Assembly: GCF_003852405.1 (NCBI RefSeq) | Contig: NZ_QAJM01000002.1 | Span: 167,109 to 231,108 of the forward strand | DNA: 64,000 bases | Reading direction: 5' to 3' | Source: Pseudomonas sp. KBW05 | GTDB taxonomy: Bacteria; Pseudomonadota; Gammaproteobacteria; Pseudomonadales; Pseudomonadaceae | Shown here: piece after piece, positions 9,335 through 17,244 of the stretch | Numbering within the stretch: the stretch's first letter is position 1 | Layout of the letters: every line of letters begins with the position of its first letter | The notes under the pieces: model-generated | What the model was told of the DNA's origin: nothing | The model's database searches: none | Seen by the model: only the letters and a program-made list of their open reading frames with translations | Made by a program: the position numbers and the translations under genes

Positions 9335-10768
9335 CTAGAATTTAAATTCAACGCCCAAGCTCTCGTGATATCCCACGATCCAGTCTCCCAGGGATATGCC
9401 CTCGCCCTCCCACTCCGCTTCCCAATTCTGTCGAAGGAGTTCGGCGATTTCCGACCAAGACAATTCCGAGAGATCCTTCTGCAGGTATTTCATGACATCC
9501 TTGATTCGCTTGGCTACCAACGAGAGCGTCCGATTTTTCGCTGTCTCGACAGCGATGGACTCACACCAGGATCGGACAAACGCTTCCCAGGCTATCGTGT
9601 CTTGCCTGAACCGAGGCATCGCTGGGAATTCGTATCCGTTTACATACCGGCTTTTGAAATCCCCATCCCGTGCAAGCTGAAGATCCTGATCAAGTTTTTT
9701 GAGAAAGCGAAGTCGATATGAGGTTGGATTCACTTTGCCATTCCAACCCTCGATGTATTGCTCCGGCGCGACGCCAGCGGCTTCGAGTTCTCTCCATACC
9801 TGATTGAGCCTTGCAAGAAGCTGTTCAATCCGACTCTCTATCCACTTTTCGTCGCATCCATTCTCCAGAATGCGGGAGATGTTTCTATTTCGAGCAGCGA
9901 ACGCCTTGGATGTCATAATTTTGCTGCGCTTGCGATGGCAGTCATTCGAGATCCAATCTCCCAAATGGGTCCACACTGCAAGGCGAGACTTCCAACGGGG
10001 TTGTTCACTCTCTGCTGCCTCGGCTTCCTGAGTGTCAGGACCATTCAGGTAGCTGTATCGCACAACGTTACGTTCCCCTTTCTCCGTGAAACTACTTCTG
10101 GCGAAGATCCGTGCAACCAGGTCCTGAGGCAAACTCTTCTTCAGCTGGATACTGAGCGTCGCAAATTGGGGGGCATTCCGATATTGAGCCGCTAGCATTC
10201 CTTGCTGCAACCATGCATCAAATCCCGATGGCAACTCACCAGGGCGTGCACTTCTGAGTGCGGGGAAGCGGATGAAAGGTAATTGACTCATCCACGTTGA
10301 AAGCCCTGGGACGCTTTGCTCCTCTGGCGAGTCGAATGTCGACAAGACATCAGAGAAATAAGCTGCAATCTCCGAGTCTTCATTAATCTTTAGCTCAGAT
10401 TCAGCGACCAACTCGGCGTTGATACCCCCACTAAACGCGGCGTTTGTCGCGTTTGCCGAGCCAAAAAGCAAGCGGCGCTTTCGCCTTCGAGGGGCTTCCT
10501 TGCGCACAAACTCGAAGTAAAAGGCCTTCATATGCATGAGGCCAACCGCGCGAGCAACCCGGATCTCGATTTTGAGCCCTTTACGCTGGCAGTCGTGGAT
10601 TTTCGAAAGAGCCTCGAGTTGTATTCCGTCATCTACCAAAAGGCAGAACCGGCCAGGCTTCAACTTAGTTGCCAGGTGATTTAAAAACACCGCGTCAACG
10701 TAAGGGGCGACGACTAACGCTACTTCCGTGCGATAGCCGTCCGGTACAGACAGTAAGTCATAGCTCAT
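9335..10768 (-). CDS. PLD-superfamily protein with a single N-terminal HKD-type motif
   Basis: 477 residues. The N-terminal quarter holds one phospholipase-D-type half site: H79-M80-K81 (GLMHMKAFYFEF), then G103-S104-A105-N106 and N117/E119 (GSANATNAAF, INAEL). PLD enzymes need two such half sites, so a homodimer, or a heterodimer with the other PLD protein encoded upstream, is implied. The remaining ~330 residues are charged and Trp-rich with no motif I recognise. Single-motif PLD proteins include nucleases such as Nuc and BfiI, so DNA cleavage is plausible but not shown. No signal peptide. No good ribosome-binding site precedes the ATG. Confidence 0.8.
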   Translation of the reverse strand: MSYDLLSVPDGYRTEVALVVAPYVDAVFLNHLATKLKPGRFCLLVDDGIQLEALSKIHDCQRKGLKIEIRVARAVGLMHMKAFYFEFVRKEAPRRRKRRLLFGSANATNAAFSGGINAELVAESELKINEDSEIAAYFSDVLSTFDSPEEQSVPGLSTWMSQLPFIRFPALRSARPGELPSGFDAWLQQGMLAAQYRNAPQFATLSIQLKKSLPQDLVARIFARSSFTEKGERNVVRYSYLNGPDTQEAEAAESEQPRWKSRLAVWTHLGDWISNDCHRKRSKIMTSKAFAARNRNISRILENGCDEKWIESRIEQLLARLNQVWRELEAAGVAPEQYIEGWNGKVNPTSYRLRFLKKLDQDLQLARDGDFKSRYVNGYEFPAMPRFRQDTIAWEAFVRSWCESIAVETAKNRTLSLVAKRIKDVMKYLQKDLSELSWSEIAELLRQNWEAEWEGEGISLGDWIVGYHESLGVEFKF

Positions 10769-11034
10769 TAAGGAGTCGGATCCGTCCTAACACCCTAGGG
10801 CCCTGCGCCCTTAGGTTTTCTTGAGGGGCGATTTTAAGCGAGAGCATGGCTATATGCCACCAAGTCATTCAGTTTGATCGCCGAACGCCAGGGTTGCCCT
10901 GCTCCCCGCTAGATATCAGGGTTCTTGCGACACAAATTTACCTGGAACGAAGGATTCATCTCGGCAACCTGTAGGAAACACCCCAGAGACAATCCAAACG
11001 AGTTTGAAAAGGTGTCTAGTGCATCCAAGGTAAT

Positions 11035-12177
11035 TCACTCGCCCAATCTGACACCTACCTCGTAGACCAACTGATCCAAGCTCGTAACAACCACTGCATC
11101 AAACCCAAAGTGCTGACTATTTATAGCATGGGCCGTCGCGGCGTCTGCCCTAAAGAAATCTACATACGGAAGATAAAGAGCATGCATAACATCCCCAAGA
11201 TCGCTGGTTTTAGGCACTCTTGACTGCTGCCTTGGAACAACAGATGCTTGAACATAATGCATCATCAGCTTTGATAGTACGAATAACATTGGTGTGGTCT
11301 CTATACCTATAACCACGGGTTCCGAATGCGGAGCCCGGTCATCGCTTAGAGTCGCTGCTAAATCTCGAGGGGCGCTGCTCGTTAGATTCGCCACAAACGC
11401 TTTTATCTTTTGGTCAACCACTTTGTCAGGCTCACCTAACACCTGCTGCTCTTGATAGTAGGCTTTGAGCTCCCGCGATGCATCAATGAAAATATCGCGA
11501 ATACCTACTCCAGACTCACGGAGAATATTCGAAAATTCCGTCTGCATTTGCCAATGCTGCTCATGCCAGCTGAATAGATTGGGCAAATCGCTGAGGGATT
11601 CGACCATTACACTTTGGAACGCTGCCGAATTATTTGGATTGCTCAAAATCTTAGAGGCACCACTGCGAGTAACAGGGAACTGCCTTATAAGTTTCGCTTT
11701 CTCTTTAGCAAAGTCCAGCTCTCCTCGTGACTTCCTTAACTCAGCAGCGAGTAGCCTCCGTTCTTTTCGGTTAAAAGCAGCAGCCTTCTCACCGTCTTCA
11801 AAAATCCCATCTGAAAATGCCGAAATCGGAAACCAGCAGCCATCATCATTAACAACACTTTGTTTTTTCTGGGATGACAACTCATCTGTAATGAGCGTAA
11901 TCTGATCCAAAAAGACCTTTTTCCCGCAAAGTTCCTGTATGCAAGAGAGGCGGTGGCGCCCTAATTCCATGGCTTTTTCCTGTGTGGGAAGTGCCTCCAT
12001 GATGTGGGTCATCGAATATCGAATTTCGACCTGCCCAGCACCCACCCATTTTTTGAGTTTATTCTTGATGGCAAGATTTTTCTCTTGATCACCTGCAGGA
12101 TCAGAAAGATATGAAAAATCACTACTATCCAAATAAATGAAAAGCGGCTTCGAAACTACCAATTGAGATGCTTGCAT
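11035..12177 (-). CDS. PIN-like domain protein (putative ribonuclease)
   Basis: 380 residues. The start of the fold reads LFIYLDSSDFSYL (acidic D17, D20). Near the C-terminus come D329, D340 and D345 (DVMHALYLPYVDFFRAD) and then VVVTSLDQL, the spacing expected for the acidic metal-binding cluster of PIN-like RNases. The insert between them is much longer than in a compact VapC toxin (about 130 residues) and is largely charged helix. No VapB-like antitoxin gene is adjacent. The DNA is AT-richer than core genes. It lies in the same direction between the two PLD genes, 266 bases before one and 121 bases after the other. Confidence 0.75.
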   Translation of the reverse strand: MQASQLVVSKPLFIYLDSSDFSYLSDPAGDQEKNLAIKNKLKKWVGAGQVEIRYSMTHIMEALPTQEKAMELGRHRLSCIQELCGKKVFLDQITLITDELSSQKKQSVVNDDGCWFPISAFSDGIFEDGEKAAAFNRKERRLLAAELRKSRGELDFAKEKAKLIRQFPVTRSGASKILSNPNNSAAFQSVMVESLSDLPNLFSWHEQHWQMQTEFSNILRESGVGIRDIFIDASRELKAYYQEQQVLGEPDKVVDQKIKAFVANLTSSAPRDLAATLSDDRAPHSEPVVIGIETTPMLFVLSKLMMHYVQASVVPRQQSRVPKTSDLGDVMHALYLPYVDFFRADAATAHAINSQHFGFDAVVVTSLDQLVYEVGVRLGE

Positions 12178-12298
12178 ACTTTACCAATCCATTGATATGA
12201 CTGAATCATCTAAATATTGATAGCATCACATAGTAGCCAAATGATATCAATGCCAAAACGTTAAATTTAAGGAGGCTGTAGGCCGGTGCGCCTGCGAT

Positions 12299-13471
12299 TC
12301 AAATCCAGCTTTCAGATTTCAAAATGGTGTATTCCCAAACTTTGTGCGAAAGAACGAATGCTCTCGCAACACGATCGACGTTGCCTGCCTGTGGCAACGG
12401 AGTACAAAGCACATCCAAATATTTTTTCTTAAACCGCGTTGCCGGCATGGTATTGAACGAAATATTTTCAAGCGATGGCCCGCGCACCAAATTAGCAGAA
12501 CCGCTCAAAAGCTCGACTTTCTCAGGCGAACAACCTGCAAAAAATTTTGCGTGAAAATGTCTTAGGGTCACACCCTTGGTGATGATTTTTTCTGGCAGGC
12601 CGTAGCGCTCACGTTTTTCATACGGCATTGCCGAGTCACTATAAGCCTCCTTTAAGTCTGCCCATGCCTCTCCTCTTGTAATCACTGTAACTTTCCGCGG
12701 ATCAGAGTTTCTGAACAACCATTTCCAAATAGCCAAAATATCCTCAGCACTCATGTACTGGTGACCCACAAACGGACTAGCAATTATTATCTGGTCGCAA
12801 ATGAAGTGCCACCGAATAAGTAGCTTCTCAAGAGAGCTCATCACCTCTGTTTTACTGGCGAGACAATTCAATCTATCTTCAAGGCTTGCAGAGCTGATGT
12901 CTATCAGTAAGCAATGATTAACAAGATCCGGCGGGATATGACTCAGTAATGTTGGCGCGCCGAAGGTGGCGCGATGAGGATTTCCGCAAACACAAGGAAT
13001 TTCAAGCTGGACCAATATTTTATCCATCTCGGGCGCCCTGGTACCTTTTGCTGATATCCAGCTGTGCCATTTAACCCAGAAGGCTTGTAAATGCTCACGC
13101 TCGACCTCCAATGCCGCGTACGCAACAAGGTCTAAATCTGACTGATTGTAATCGCAGCGATAGAGCGCTGGGGCTGTTTTATCGTATTTTAAATCCAGCG
13201 TTATTGAAGGGATATTGTGCTCAATGATATCGGTTGCTAACTTCAGCGTGGCGATATCTTTCTCGCCGTCTGAATGAGTGACTTGAAACATGTATTCGGT
13301 ATAAGAGTTGTAGGGATCTCGAATTTTAATTCTGTAACGATCCTCGCAAGCCATGCATTTCACTATCCATTCACCTTGTTCAACGCGATTAGATTCGGCA
13401 CGCTCTACAAAATGAAAATCTGCATGGCACATAGGACACAAGGCGACGAGCGAACGATGTAGGGACATCAT
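12299..13471 (-). CDS. Zinc-ribbon PLD-superfamily protein with a single C-terminal HKD-type motif
   Basis: 390 residues. An N-terminal zinc ribbon is formed by C12-x2-C15 and C39-x2-C42, and a further CxC pair is at C160/C162. The C-terminal domain has one PLD half site: H307-A308-K309 (RHFHAKFF), G324-SAN-L and E335-N336. The zinc ribbon suggests nucleic acid or protein binding that positions a dimeric nuclease. It is the first gene of the four-gene leftward run. Base composition is clearly AT-richer than flanking core genes, which suggests horizontal acquisition. The start is one of two consecutive ATGs; the ribosome-binding site is weak. Confidence 0.8.
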   Translation of the reverse strand: MMSLHRSLVALCPMCHADFHFVERAESNRVEQGEWIVKCMACEDRYRIKIRDPYNSYTEYMFQVTHSDGEKDIATLKLATDIIEHNIPSITLDLKYDKTAPALYRCDYNQSDLDLVAYAALEVEREHLQAFWVKWHSWISAKGTRAPEMDKILVQLEIPCVCGNPHRATFGAPTLLSHIPPDLVNHCLLIDISSASLEDRLNCLASKTEVMSSLEKLLIRWHFICDQIIIASPFVGHQYMSAEDILAIWKWLFRNSDPRKVTVITRGEAWADLKEAYSDSAMPYEKRERYGLPEKIITKGVTLRHFHAKFFAGCSPEKVELLSGSANLVRGPSLENISFNTMPATRFKKKYLDVLCTPLPQAGNVDRVARAFVLSHKVWEYTILKSESWI

Positions 13472-13561
13472 AGTATTGGCATGATTTCTGAGTTCAATCT
13501 AACAAGCTCACGGTGCATTCGCGCGGGTTGCTCATGGCAACGTTTAATTGGCCACACCGTA

Positions 13562-14170
13562 TCAAAGTACACGACAAATATCCGAAACCACCTGCATCGT
13601 CGCCTCCTCCACCCGCCCCTCATTCCGACACAAAACCCACCCCTGCTCCCCAACCACCCTCTCAAACACCTCCGTACAAGCCACCTGCTCCTCCAACCTG
13701 TGAATCACCGTACTCCCCAACCCCCGCCCTCGCCCCGCCGCTCTCGCCCATGAAATCTCCGGGTCCGTCACCACCCCCACATGCAAATCCGGCACCCGCA
13801 CGCCTCGATCCAGATTCAACTGCAAAATCTCCGCAAACGGCACCATCCTGCGAAACGCCGCATCCGACGGATACCACCGATCAATCAGGATAATGCTATC
13901 CACCGGCTGCTTGACCAGCACATGCTGCGAGATCCAAGCCCGACTATCCGCCAGTCGCTCACACACCGCCCATTCCAACTCCCGGCAGGGATCTCTCGCG
14001 AGTTTGTTGACGAGGGCCATGGTTTCCCCCCTGAAGGGATCACTCTTTTTCTCACACAGGCGAATGACCTTCTTGCCCTGGGCCCGCAGTTCTCGGGTAA
14101 CCGCTTCCAACAACGTGGTTTTCCCGGTTCCCTTGGGCCCATCAAGCGCTACAAACAGCGGACGATTCAT
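13562..14170 (-). CDS. Thymidylate-kinase-like P-loop protein
   Basis: About 202 residues. The Walker A loop is GPKGTGKTT near the N-terminus (LFVALDGPKGTGKTTLLE), followed by a DRWYPSD motif similar to the DR-Y motif of dTMP kinases. A basic LID-like stretch (RAAGRGRGL) comes later. It probably phosphorylates a nucleotide or nucleoside monophosphate, but it is not the housekeeping Tmk by context. The ATG at 14170 (MNRPLFVALDG) puts the P-loop near residue 9, as expected; a GTG 11 codons upstream is possible. It is higher in GC than the island genes it abuts. Confidence 0.75.
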   Translation of the reverse strand: MNRPLFVALDGPKGTGKTTLLEAVTRELRAQGKKVIRLCEKKSDPFRGETMALVNKLARDPCRELEWAVCERLADSRAWISQHVLVKQPVDSIILIDRWYPSDAAFRRMVPFAEILQLNLDRGVRVPDLHVGVVTDPEISWARAAGRGRGLGSTVIHRLEEQVACTEVFERVVGEQGWVLCRNEGRVEEATMQVVSDICRVL

Positions 14171-15047
14171 GCGGCAAACAACAAGTGAAAAATTGGCGTC
14201 CACTCTACCCCGATTTCTGCCTAGCCGGGGAGCCTACAGAATTCGGAAAAAATCGTACGCTAATACTTTCGGACGCTCGCAGCGGTATATTTTCAAGTCT
14301 GTCATGCAGGTATCTATGAAGGGAAATCAGCATTGTTAATGTCAATGCGTCGTGAGTTACTCTTCGATTTTCACATCCCACTCACACAAGCCACGATCGC
14401 GTAGCGGCAACAGCCGGGGCGCATCGTTCAGCTTTACCGGGGGCTTGAGTTGCTAAGACTGAATACCCTGTAATGGCGCGATCATTCGGGGTAACCGGTC
14501 GGCAACCCGTGTTCTCTCCACGGGCCAGCCCCTTGATCGGAATGGCCAGTGCCCAGGTGCCCATTTTGTTTTGCCGCTCAGAGGACCGACGAGCTGTCGT
14601 CCCCTCGCGGATCTCCGTGTCGTGGCCATCGGGTGGCAAAACCCAGAACTCGGCAGCCGTTAGAAGTTTCAGTGACCTGAGACCTGCAAACGAAAATTAC
14701 CCGGGCGATCATCGGCCAGCAGGCCTGAGGTGTGAGAAATGAACTGCCGCCTCACGCCCGCACGCCACCATGGACGGGGTTTGTAAACGCAAGCTGATAT
14801 TCAGATTGAATCTTAAGACCTGTTATTTCTAACAGGTTCGAAGGCAACGGATATCGATGCACAATACACCCAGCGACGCGAGGTCAAGACGTAGAGTCGC
14901 ACCGATAGGAGGCCCTGAACCATCCGCGAGGAGTGGACCGACATGGAACGTTATACGTAATGGCGGCGTCGCACTGCAGGACCCATGGACGGGATCACCA
15001 CTGCCCAGCGACGGGCAAAAACCCGGAAAGACGAAAGGAGAAACGGA
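14171..15047. other. Gene-poor stretch between the kinase-like gene and the actin-motif ORF
   Basis: 877 bases with no ORF that looks like a real protein in either direction. A short perfect hairpin occurs at 14818-14837 (stem acctgtta, loop tttc). Base composition and codon texture change repeatedly, unlike ordinary Pseudomonas intergenic DNA, which suggests decayed mobile-element sequence. No tRNA or rRNA seen. Confidence 0.55.
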
Positions 15048-15434
15048 ATGGTTGATTTAATATTAAGAAAGCTCAACCCTGCGATCACATACCAAGACCA
15101 CATCGAAATCGCCAAGCAGGCGGGTTTAGGGTTTACCTCAGCGACTGTTAATACCACAGACGGAACGGTGGAGTTCACGGATGCAGAATACGGGGGCAGC
15201 CCCCTGGAACCAGGCGGGAGCATGGATGCGCATCACCCGTTTGCCGCGAGGTTCTACCCGGCAGTAGGCGGTGGGTTTGCGACAGTGTATCCGCCCGATC
15301 CGGTGACACCGACGCGGCGTCCCACGCCGGACAAGGAGGAAGAAGTACAGGCGTTGGTGCTAGATAACGGGAGTGGAATGTGCAAGACGGTTTTAGTAAT
15401 GAATGTACTGCGGCGGGACGACACATCTACGTAG
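15048..15434 (+). CDS. Small ORF with an actin N-terminal signature, probably a degraded gene
   Basis: 128 residues from an ATG with a strong ribosome-binding site (AAAGGAG, 7-base spacer). The N-terminal 50 residues are unremarkable and a Pro-rich linker follows. The C-terminus then reads EEEVQALVLDNGSGMCK, which is the start of eukaryotic actin almost residue for residue. After MCK the frame changes. A different frame continues GFSNECTA, resembling actin's GFAGDDAP, which indicates a single-base deletion and an inactivated longer gene. My recollection is that actin-start peptides occur in some phage structural proteins; I cannot confirm that here. Expression and function are unknown. Confidence 0.5.
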   Translation: MVDLILRKLNPAITYQDHIEIAKQAGLGFTSATVNTTDGTVEFTDAEYGGSPLEPGGSMDAHHPFAARFYPAVGGGFATVYPPDPVTPTRRPTPDKEEEVQALVLDNGSGMCKTVLVMNVLRRDDTST

Positions 15435-15614
15435 CACCCCAACGTGGATCCATGCCGTGGCGCGGAGCGGTTCGCAGTGTCGAGCGGTTTCCTCGGGCTG
15501 CGTGGGGGAGATGTGATATATGCGGCACGAAGCTGCGGTCGGGCGTCACTAATTATCGCGGAGGAACCGACGTGTAGCCGCTTAACTGTGGCCCCAGCCA
15601 CCCCCTTCCGCAGG

Positions 15615-15904
15615 CTACAGGAATTTGTGCATAGATGTGGCGACAAGCGTGCCGCACGGTGCGCATGACTTTACCCAGGCGGTCCACCGTGCGCGATATG
15701 CCGCCACATGCCCCCCCCGATCTCGCGGGGGGGGATGCCGCCCGCGCTCGTAAAGCCGGCGGAGTTTCAGGGCATGGTTGGCGAGGGCGCGCGGTGCCAC
15801 TGCAGCGCATCCCACAGCCGTAAACAGAAATCCCATCCAATCAAAGCCTTTCTCGACCTTGCCGATAAACGTCTTGTCGGAATGAACAATCTGTGTGACC
15901 TCCC
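15615..15904 (-). pseudogene. C-terminal remnant of a reverse transcriptase
   Basis: On the minus strand, an open frame without its own start reads VHSDKTFIGKVEKGFDWMGF, then LRRLYERG and AAYRARWTAWVKS, ending in a TAG. The DKTFIGR-x-x-KGFD-hGY block and the following Tyr/Arg/Trp-rich tail match the end of group-II-intron-like or transposon-type bacterial reverse transcriptases. The catalytic domain (YADD) is absent. The fragment starts exactly at the stop codon of the neighbouring monooxygenase gene, so the 5' part was lost at that junction. It contains a C8/G8 hairpin (15711-15734) inside the frame. Confidence 0.6.
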
Positions 15905-17221
15905 CTAGCCGAACCGTGGAATCGCCAACCCCAGGCTTTCGCGCAAGGTGGTGCCTTCATACGCCGTGCGATACACGCCGCGCTCTTGCAGCAACGGAAT
16001 GACTTCCTGGGTGAAGCGGCTGAACTGCTCTGGGTGCCCTATATAGATGTTGAAACCATCCACCGCCCGTGCTTCGAACCAATCGGCGATTTTCTGTGCG
16101 ACGGTCTCCGCCGAGCCGACGAACGCCCCCGGGCGTAGCTGTCGGCCAAACTCCACCGCTTGGCGCAAGGTGAAGCCTTTCTCCCGCGCTTGGTCGGCAA
16201 TGCGTTTGGCGGCGGTGAAGAAGCTGCTGCGCGCGGCCTCCAGACTCTCCTGGGGAAACGGCGCGTCCAGGTCGTATTGGCTGAAGTCATGCCAGCCAAA
16301 ATTGCGCCCGAATTCCTTCAGCGCCAGTTCAAAGCTGTGGTCGACCTGATGGTAGTGCTGTTCGATTTCCCGGGCGTGGGCGTCGTTGTCGCCCACATAG
16401 ATTTCGGCGCCGGGCATCACCAATAACTGTGATGGGTCGCGGCCGTGTTGTACTGCCCTGCCCTTTATATCCCGGTAAAACGCCTGGCCCTGTTCGATGC
16501 TCGCGGCGTGGGTGAAGATCACGTCCGCCGTGGCGGCGCCGAGGTCGCGGCCTTGCTCTGAGTCGCCGGCCTGGAAAATCACCGGTTGGCCCTGGGGCGA
16601 TCGTTGGATGTTCAGCGGGCCGACCACGGAGAAATGCTCGCCTTTGTGATTCAGGCTGTGCAGTTTGCTCGGGTCGAGGAACTGGCCGGTGGCGCGGTCA
16701 CGCACGAAAGCATCGTCTTCGTAGGAGTTCCACAGCCCTTGCACCACTTGCACGTGTTCGGCCGCGCGGCCGTAGCGTGTGTCGTAGTCGTAGTGCTCGT
16801 CACGGCTGTAATTGCCCGCCGTGCCGGCATCGCCGCTGGTGACGACGTTCCAGCCGGCGCGGCCTTTGCTGATCAGGTCGAGGGAGGCCAGTCGCCGTGC
16901 GACGTTGTACGGTGAGTTGTAGGAAGTCGTCAGGGTGCCGACCAGGCCCAAATGTCGTGTGCTCACCGCCAGTGCGGACAACAGCGTCAGCGGCTCCAGG
17001 CGGTTGAGGTAGTGGGACGGCGAGCCCGGGGTGATGAACTGGCTGTCGACGATAAACATCAAGTCGAACAGTGCCGCCTCGGCCTGGCGGGCGATGTCGA
17101 TGTACCAGTCGACGTTCACGCTGGCATCCGCCGGCAATTGTGGGTCAAGCCACAGGTTGTGCCGGCCCGGCCCGCCGCAGCCCATGGTCAGGGCGCCGAG
17201 TTTTAGCTGTCGTTTGCTCAT
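15905..17221 (-). CDS. FMN-dependent monooxygenase, NtaA/SnaA/DszA family (LLM class)
   Basis: 438 residues, full length for the family. Characteristic segments are LGALTMGCGGPGRHNLW at the N-terminus, YNSPYNVARRLASLDLISKGRAGWNVVTS in the middle and QAGDSEQGRDLGAATADVIFTHA. It uses reduced flavin and O2 on organosulfur or chelator-type substrates in the cytoplasm. It follows the sulfonate-type binding protein gene by 23 bases in the same operon, supporting a role in releasing sulfite from an organosulfur compound. No flavin reductase gene is adjacent. Confidence 0.88.
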   Translation of the reverse strand: MSKRQLKLGALTMGCGGPGRHNLWLDPQLPADASVNVDWYIDIARQAEAALFDLMFIVDSQFITPGSPSHYLNRLEPLTLLSALAVSTRHLGLVGTLTTSYNSPYNVARRLASLDLISKGRAGWNVVTSGDAGTAGNYSRDEHYDYDTRYGRAAEHVQVVQGLWNSYEDDAFVRDRATGQFLDPSKLHSLNHKGEHFSVVGPLNIQRSPQGQPVIFQAGDSEQGRDLGAATADVIFTHAASIEQGQAFYRDIKGRAVQHGRDPSQLLVMPGAEIYVGDNDAHAREIEQHYHQVDHSFELALKEFGRNFGWHDFSQYDLDAPFPQESLEAARSSFFTAAKRIADQAREKGFTLRQAVEFGRQLRPGAFVGSAETVAQKIADWFEARAVDGFNIYIGHPEQFSRFTQEVIPLLQERGVYRTAYEGTTLRESLGLAIPRFG

Positions 17222-17244
17222 GTGTGGGGTGGTCCTTGCGGCGT

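Noticed and set aside
10794-10822. Terminator-like hairpin (cctagggc / gcccttagg followed by ttttc)
   Set aside because: The stem is imperfect and no rightward gene ends there; it lies within a leftward operon, so I do not call it.
13513-13893. Proline-rich plus-strand ORF
   Set aside because: It lies opposite the thymidylate-kinase-like gene, and the Pro/Ser/Thr repeats are the antisense of Gly/Arg-rich codons.
14830-14850. aacaggttcgaagg, reminiscent of a tRNA T-arm
   Set aside because: No matching acceptor, D or anticodon arms can be drawn around it; it is simply the right half of a short hairpin.
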